Shown here piece after piece: positions 5,386 to 9,468 of a stretch of DNA of 9,468 nt. Source of the stretch: JBBRNH01 sp038230415 (lineage in GTDB: Bacteria > Bacteroidota > Bacteroidia > Cytophagales > Spirosomataceae); the NCBI GenBank assembly GCA_038230415.1, contig JBBRNH010000133.1, positions 1-9,468 on the forward strand, in the 5' to 3' direction. The notes under the pieces were generated by a model. It made no database searches, was not told the origin of the DNA, and saw only the letters and a program-made list of their open reading frames with translations. The number at the start of each line of letters is the position of its first letter. Position 1 is the first letter of the stretch. The position numbers were made by a program, and so were the translations under genes.

Positions 5386-6586
5386 CTTATTGCTCGATCA
5401 GTTTCAATACGACTTGCCCGACCACCGCATTGCCCGGTTTCCGTTGTCTCAGCGTGACCACTCGAAATTACTGGTCTATCGGCACGGCCAAATCACGCAC
5501 AGTCAATTTTCTGACCTAACCCAGTATCTGCCTACTGATTCTTTCCTGGTTTTTAACGATACCAAAGTGATTCCGGCGCGGTTGCCGTTTGTGCGGGCAA
5601 CGGGCGCGGCTATCGAGTTGTTTTTGTTGAATCCCGTTCCCGCCGACACCCCTATTAGTGGGGCAATGGCCGCCGAAAGCCCGGTTGTCTGGCAGTGCAT
5701 GGTGGGCAACCGTAAACGCTGGAAACCCGATGAAGTGCTAACCCTGATGCTTGCCGATGAGCTGCTCGGCGAGGTGGTATTAACGGCGGCATGGCACGAT
5801 TACGAGCAGTTGCACATTCGGTTTTCGTGGCAACCTGTTACCTGTTCGTTCGCCGAAATTATCCGGCTGGCGGGGCAGATTCCGCTGCCGCCCTATCTCA
5901 ATCGCGAAGCCACCGCCACCGACCGCGACACCTACCAAACCGTCTATGCCAAACTCGACGGGGCCGTTGCCGCGCCTACCGCCGGACTGCATTTTACCGA
6001 TGCCGTGTTTGAAAACATCCGTCAGCGCGGCATCGGTCACGATTTTCTGACGTTGCACGTCGGCGCGGGAACGTTTCAGCCCATCAAAACGACCGACGTT
6101 CGTCAACACGTCATGCACAGCGAACAGGTGGTTTATACCCGGAAAAACGTGGCGAATCTGCTGGCAAATCTGGGTAAACTCATTCCCGTTGGCACTACCT
6201 CGATGCGGGCAATGGAAAGCCTGTACTGGTTTGGTGTCAGGCTGTTGCGGCAGGAAACTAACCCGTTTGTGCTTGATCAGGCGTATGCCTATCAGATTCC
6301 TGAAGCTGAACAACCCACATCTGAAGCCGCGTTACAGGCCGTGATGGACTATTTTGAGGAGACAAAAACCGAGATGGTTATGGCCCAAACCAGCATTTAT
6401 ATTACGCCTGGCTACCCGCTAAAACTCTGTAACGGCCTGATAACCAACTTTCATCAGCCCGGTTCCACCCTGATTTTGCTTATCTCGGCTCTTATTGGCC
6501 CCGACTGGCGCACGGTTTATGCCGAAGCATTAGCCAACGAGTATCGGTTTTTGAGTTACGGCGATTCGTCGTTGCTCTTGCCGTAA
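5378..6586 (+). CDS. queA: S-adenosylmethionine:tRNA ribosyltransferase-isomerase (long form)
   Basis: QueA transfers and isomerises the ribose of S-adenosylmethionine onto preQ1 at position 34 of GUN-anticodon tRNAs, giving epoxyqueuosine, the penultimate queuosine intermediate. Family signatures are strong: FQYDLPDHRIARFPLSQRD (9-27), LVFNDTKVIPARL (57-69), GQIPLPPYLNR (166-176), DRDTYQTVYAKLDGAVAAPT (182-201), LTLHVGAGTFQP (225-236), VGTTSMRAMES (271-281) and ITNFHQPGSTL (355-365). I chose the ATG at 5378 (402 residues) over a TTG two codons earlier; it overlaps the preceding gene by 8 nt. The protein is some 45-50 residues longer than E. coli QueA (356), with extra sequence mainly at about 285-335. 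It may be the longer Bacteroidota paralogue instead of the standard enzyme. tyrS follows after 18 nt. Confidence 0.9.
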   Translation: MPDLLLDQFQYDLPDHRIARFPLSQRDHSKLLVYRHGQITHSQFSDLTQYLPTDSFLVFNDTKVIPARLPFVRATGAAIELFLLNPVPADTPISGAMAAESPVVWQCMVGNRKRWKPDEVLTLMLADELLGEVVLTAAWHDYEQLHIRFSWQPVTCSFAEIIRLAGQIPLPPYLNREATATDRDTYQTVYAKLDGAVAAPTAGLHFTDAVFENIRQRGIGHDFLTLHVGAGTFQPIKTTDVRQHVMHSEQVVYTRKNVANLLANLGKLIPVGTTSMRAMESLYWFGVRLLRQETNPFVLDQAYAYQIPEAEQPTSEAALQAVMDYFEETKTEMVMAQTSIYITPGYPLKLCNGLITNFHQPGSTLILLISALIGPDWRTVYAEALANEYRFLSYGDSSLLLP

Positions 6587-6599
6587 ACCTGTACTTTTG
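6572..6599 (+). promoter_or_regulatory. Putative tyrS promoter
   Basis: A TTG at 6572-6574, inside the last queA codons, is followed after 17 nt by TACTTTTG (6592-6599). This fits TTG-N17-23-TAnnTTTG exactly. Only five C residues separate the box from the tyrS ATG, so transcription would begin at or within a base or two of the start codon, giving a leaderless mRNA alongside read-through from queA. Confidence 0.6.
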
Positions 6600-6604
6600 C
6601 CCCC

Positions 6605-7972
6605 ATGAATTTTATCGAAGAACTACGCTGGCGCGGAATGCTCCACGATATGATGCCCGGCACCGAGACTCAGTTAAACCGCGAAATGACGGCTGGCTAT
6701 ATTGGTTTTGACCCAACAGCTCCCTCGTTGCACATCGGCAATCTGGCAACGGTTATGCTGCTGGTGCATCTGCAACGCGCTGGTCATAAGCCGGTTGCGC
6801 TCGTCGGTGGGGCTACGGGCATGATTGGCGATCCGTCGGGCAAGAGTGCCGAGCGTGATTTTCTGAGCGAAGAAACCTTGCGGGCCAATCAGGAAGGCGT
6901 TCGGAAGCAGTTAGAAAAATTCCTGGATTTCGATTGTGGCGAAAACTCTGCCGAGCTGGTCAATAACTACGATTGGTTCCGGGAGTTCTCGTTTCTTGAT
7001 TTCCTGCGTGAAGCCGGTAAACATCTGACCGTGAACTACATGATGGCAAAAGATTCGGTAAAAAAGCGGCTCGAAACCGGAATTTCATTCACCGAATTTT
7101 CGTACCAACTTTTGCAGGGATACGATTTTTACTGGCTCTACAAAAACAAAGGCGTTCGGTTGCAAATGGGCGGTTCCGATCAGTGGGGCAACATCACCAC
7201 CGGCACCGAACTCATCCGGCGCAAAGAGTCGGGCCAAACCGGAGCCAGCCAGGAAAGCGGAACGGGGGAGGGCGAAACCAACGACCCGCATACTGAAGCC
7301 GCCGATAGCCAAACTACTGAACGGGAAGCGTTTGCACTAACCACGCCCCTCGTCACCAAAGCCGATGGCACAAAGTTTGGCAAATCAGAATCGGGTAACG
7401 TGTGGCTCGACCCGACTATGACCTCACCCTACCAGTTTTATCAGTTTTGGCTCAATGCCACCGATGCTGACTGCCACCGGCTGATTCGGGTATTTACGTT
7501 ACTATCGAAAGCAGAAATTGAAGACTTAGAAAACCAGCATACCCAAGCCCCGCACCTGCGGATTTTGCAACGCGCCATTGCCGGGGACGTTACGGTTCGG
7601 GTTCACGGGCAGAAAGGCCATGACTTAGCCGTGAAAGCGTCGGAGGTTTTATTCGGGAAAGCCACCCTCGAAACCCTGCAAGCCATTGAAGCCGACGAGT
7701 TCGCCGTGATTTTCGACGGGGTTCCGCAAACCGACATCACCGCTAATGAACTGGCAACGGCCAAAGACATTACCGATTTACTGTCGGTCGTTACGCGATT
7801 CGAGATTTATCCCTCGAAAGGCGAAGCCCGGCGGGCCATCACACAGAACGCGGTCAGTATCAACAAGCAAAAAATCAGCGACCCGGCCATGCCCGTGCCG
7901 TCTGACTGGTTGCAGGGCCGGTATTTGCTGATCTCGAAGGGCAAGAAAAACCACCTGATTAAGAAGGGCTGA
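6605..7972 (+). CDS. tyrS: Tyrosyl-tRNA synthetase
   Basis: A class I synthetase that charges tRNA-Tyr with tyrosine. The Rossmann core begins near residue 30 with GYIGFDPTAPSLHIGN, where HIGN (43-46) is the HIGH motif. GGATGMIGDPSGK (68-80), then SYQLLQGYDFYWLY (166-179) and MGGSDQWGNITTGTELIRR (188-206) form the tyrosine and tRNA site. KFGKS (257-261) is the KMSKS loop. An S4 RNA-binding domain closes the protein (about 395-455). At 455 residues it is longer than typical bacterial TyrS of about 420-430. The excess is a hydrophilic Gly/Ser/Glu/Thr-rich segment at about 208-240, between ELIRR and AFALTTPL, where relatives have only a few residues. The start at 6605 lies 18 nt after queA. The gene converges with the minus-strand operon, leaving 6 nt. 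Confidence 0.97.
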   Translation: MNFIEELRWRGMLHDMMPGTETQLNREMTAGYIGFDPTAPSLHIGNLATVMLLVHLQRAGHKPVALVGGATGMIGDPSGKSAERDFLSEETLRANQEGVRKQLEKFLDFDCGENSAELVNNYDWFREFSFLDFLREAGKHLTVNYMMAKDSVKKRLETGISFTEFSYQLLQGYDFYWLYKNKGVRLQMGGSDQWGNITTGTELIRRKESGQTGASQESGTGEGETNDPHTEAADSQTTEREAFALTTPLVTKADGTKFGKSESGNVWLDPTMTSPYQFYQFWLNATDADCHRLIRVFTLLSKAEIEDLENQHTQAPHLRILQRAIAGDVTVRVHGQKGHDLAVKASEVLFGKATLETLQAIEADEFAVIFDGVPQTDITANELATAKDITDLLSVVTRFEIYPSKGEARRAITQNAVSINKQKISDPAMPVPSDWLQGRYLLISKGKKNHLIKKG

Positions 7973-7978
7973 CAAACG

Positions 7979-8236
7979 CTATAATGCCCGTTTTTCGTCG
8001 GCCCGCCACGCATACCAACCCCGAATGTTGAGGGCCAGATAAATCAGGCTGCCGATGAGCGTCGCGCTGCTTTGCGTAAGGTAAGCCATTGCCAGGCCCG
8101 TTATGTCGGAGACAATCATGCTCACAAAACCGAGTTTATTTTTGTTGCCAAGCAGATAAACGGCCAGGATTGACGCGGTGTACCAAAGCCAATCGAGACC
8201 GTAATACCGAAATAGATCGTCGGTAATGAATGTCAC
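7979..8236 (-). CDS. Small three-helix membrane protein, PnuC-like half
   Basis: An 85-residue hydrophobic protein with three predicted helices at about 14-34, 36-54 and 58-76 and the sequence YLALNIRGWYAWR near its end. That pattern resembles the helix end in PnuC, the nicotinamide mononucleotide and riboside transporter family. Full PnuC proteins have about seven helices in a 3+1+3 arrangement, so this would be half size, comparable in size to SemiSWEET. I chose a GTG start at 8236 that overlaps the TGA of the upstream acetyltransferase gene as GTGA; another GTG at 8260 would add eight residues. It is the last gene of a three-gene overlapping operon and converges with tyrS. Similarity to PnuC is judged by eye, so the function is tentative. 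Confidence 0.7.
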   Translation of the reverse strand: MTFITDDLFRYYGLDWLWYTASILAVYLLGNKNKLGFVSMIVSDITGLAMAYLTQSSATLIGSLIYLALNIRGWYAWRADEKRAL

Positions 8237-8712
8237 TGCGGTAAAGTTGTTACTTGCCACGTCAGGGTATTTCGGTGGAGATCAACAAAGCCTGCTGTTT
8301 CGTACAGTTTTTGAGCGCGGTCATTGTAGAATTCCGTTTGCAGATGAAGGGCGAACAGGCCCAAACTGTTTGCTTTTTGCTGAATGGCGGCCAATACCTG
8401 TTTCCCAATACCCCGATTGCGGTGGTCAGGTGTTACATAAAATTCGTCTACGAAAGCATCGCGCCCGCCAAATTCAAATGTGAATCCGTAGGTAAGTGCT
8501 ACATAACCAATCGCCTGATTATCAATGTCAATAAGCCAAATTGAACCCAAATGAGTATTCACCAAAAACTCAGAAACAGCCCGCTGTCGTACCAACTCAT
8601 TGAACGGATACGAAAAATGCTGACAAAACCGGGCCATCAAATCCAGCACAGTGTTCCGGTCGTCTGGCATAGCCTGCCGCAGGCCGAACGTTTCTGGGAG
8701 AGAATCAGACAT
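8233..8712 (-). CDS. GNAT family N-acetyltransferase
   Basis: A 159-residue single-domain GNAT protein that would move an acetyl group from acetyl-CoA to an unknown amine. Motif A is clear: VDEFYVTPDHRNRGIGKQVL at 88-107, with the R/Q-x-x-G-x-G/A acetyl-CoA loop at R98-N99-R100-G101-I102-G103. Motif B follows as FYNDRAQKLYETAGF (128-142), with the usual Asn and Tyr residues. Length matches the family. I preferred the ATG at 8712 over a TTG at 8724; it overlaps the stop of the upstream acetyltransferase by 8 nt. The 3' end overlaps the PnuC-like gene by 4 nt. It shares the general fold but little obvious identity with its upstream neighbour, so a recent duplication is unlikely. Confidence 0.9.
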   Translation of the reverse strand: MSDSLPETFGLRQAMPDDRNTVLDLMARFCQHFSYPFNELVRQRAVSEFLVNTHLGSIWLIDIDNQAIGYVALTYGFTFEFGGRDAFVDEFYVTPDHRNRGIGKQVLAAIQQKANSLGLFALHLQTEFYNDRAQKLYETAGFVDLHRNTLTWQVTTLPQ

Positions 8713-9316
8713 GGCTATCGGCAATGAGCCGGTTCATCTCCCCGCTGATGGCTTTGGTGCCGAACCGTGCGCTGAATGTTTTGCGGTATATGTCTTTGGC
8801 CGGATACACCAACTGAATCATCGGGCCGTAGTTCGATTCGAGAATCATGGTTTGAATCAGAAACCCGAACGATTGAATAATAAACCCGGCTTTTAGTTTC
8901 GGAACAATCACGGCGTTATTGTCGGCGTGGTGAACGCTGGTGATAAACTGAAAACCCTCGTCAAGAATCCGGGGTATGATGTATTTCAGGAACGCCGAAT
9001 AAATTCCCCGGCCCTGATAATCGGGAATTATGCCCGTGTTTGCCATGAAATAGTCCAGTTCGCTGCGCTGAAATCCAAAGTGCCACCCGATGGGCGTTTC
9101 GCCATCGTAGATCAGAAAATAGCGTTGTAAACTGCTTGCTAAATTGCTTTTCAGTACGGCCATTTTCGCCTGCTCATCGTCGGTAAAAATACCATCAAAC
9201 GGAATAGAGTCTTCGTCGGGAAAAACGGTTGTCTGATGCTGGTTAAAGACAGCTTCCCAGGTTTCGGCACTAACTTCCTGAACGTAATAGCTGTCGAGTA
9301 AATGTGTTTTGTTCAT
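8705..9316 (-). CDS. GNAT family N-acetyltransferase
   Basis: A 203-residue GNAT protein, first gene of the overlapping minus-strand operon. The acetyl-CoA loop appears in TGIIPDYQGRGIYSAFLKYI (94-113), with Q101-G102-R103-G104-I105-Y106, and motif B in HHADNNAVIVPKLKAGF (129-145). The preceding strand FLIYDGETPIGWHFGFQ (67-83) is the usual central beta segment. The C-terminal stretch (about 150-203) extends beyond the core GNAT domain, and the N-terminal 50 residues are also extra, so the protein is longer than minimal members. The ATG at 9316 is preceded by an A/T-rich run and no Shine-Dalgarno sequence, common in Bacteroidota. Substrate unknown. Confidence 0.87.
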   Translation of the reverse strand: MNKTHLLDSYYVQEVSAETWEAVFNQHQTTVFPDEDSIPFDGIFTDDEQAKMAVLKSNLASSLQRYFLIYDGETPIGWHFGFQRSELDYFMANTGIIPDYQGRGIYSAFLKYIIPRILDEGFQFITSVHHADNNAVIVPKLKAGFIIQSFGFLIQTMILESNYGPMIQLVYPAKDIYRKTFSARFGTKAISGEMNRLIADSHV

Positions 9317-9468
9317 CGTTTAATTTAAGTTAACGTGGATTATGGATAAGTCTTCTGTGATACGCTGACAGTGAGTGCATAGTAGGCAGGAGATGCCGAG
9401 ATTTGTAGGACCAACTAACATTTCTCACAACCCCCGCCCATATGCTCCGCGAAGATAAAGCAAACAAA
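9317..9468 (-). promoter_or_regulatory. Leader and possible promoter of the acetyltransferase operon
   Basis: This 152-nt stretch holds no substantial ORF. On the minus strand TATCTTCG (9457-9450) matches TAnnTTTG except for one base; a -33 element would fall beyond the window edge. Seven to eight bases downstream an ATG (9441-9439) opens an eight-codon frame (MGGGCEKC) ending in TAG at 9415. The final 16 nt before the acetyltransferase ATG are strongly A/T-rich. A promoter here is plausible but not firm. Confidence 0.3.

Noticed and set aside
5780..6313. 177-codon open frame on the minus strand inside queA
   Set aside because: It is antisense to strongly conserved QueA motifs, has no recognisable domain and is explained by codon bias in the sense gene.
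7966..7995. GGGC ... GCCC followed by GTTTTT between tyrS and the PnuC-like gene, as a plus-strand terminator
   Set aside because: The stem is only 4 bp with a 16-nt loop, too weak to call. The T-run also lies inside the opposite gene.

Overview
The window reads as an ordinary chromosomal segment of a Bacteroidota bacterium, most likely from the Cytophagales (Spirosoma-like relatives). Three things point there: the greA-HIT gene pair, promoter elements of the Bacteroidota type (TTG ... TAnnTTTG), and weak or absent Shine-Dalgarno sequences at most starts. GC content looks close to one half. The genus is an inference that I cannot prove. No phage, insertion sequence, CRISPR array, rRNA or tRNA is visible, and both window edges appear to cut non-coding DNA.

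Layout from left to right. (1) 54-920, minus strand: transcript-cleavage factor greA followed 3 nt later by a HIT-family hydrolase. (2) 921-1186: a structured divergent intergenic region. It holds a consensus greA promoter, a greA leader with a small in-frame ORF and an intrinsic-terminator hairpin just before the greA start, and a second hairpin directly before the fmt ribosome binding site. (3) 1187-2119, plus strand: fmt, converging on (4) a minus-strand series that is read 4749 to 2122. Its order is PduO-type cobalamin adenosyltransferase, a small GNAT-like protein, a DUF433/DUF5615 toxin-antitoxin-type pair, and a low-specificity threonine aldolase with its own promoter-like box. (5) 4768-4869: tandem heptanucleotide repeats in inverted orientation. 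A related heptad run also contains the stop codon of the adenosyltransferase gene. (6) 4873-7972, plus strand: a DUF1648-like membrane protein, a long-form QueA and tyrosyl-tRNA synthetase. (7) 7979-9316, minus strand: two GNAT acetyltransferases and a tiny three-helix membrane protein resembling half of PnuC, in a tightly overlapping operon. (8) 9317-9468: the leader of that operon.

Much of the content concerns gene expression: greA acts on RNA polymerase, fmt on initiator tRNA, queA on tRNA wobble modification (including tRNA-Tyr) and tyrS on charging of tRNA-Tyr. I see no obvious new multi-gene system. The observations most worth following are the probable attenuator in the greA leader, the heptad repeats bracketing the cobalamin adenosyltransferase gene, the hydrophilic insertion inside TyrS, the half-size PnuC-like protein, and the -7 boxes that end 4-5 nt before start codons and suggest leaderless mRNAs.
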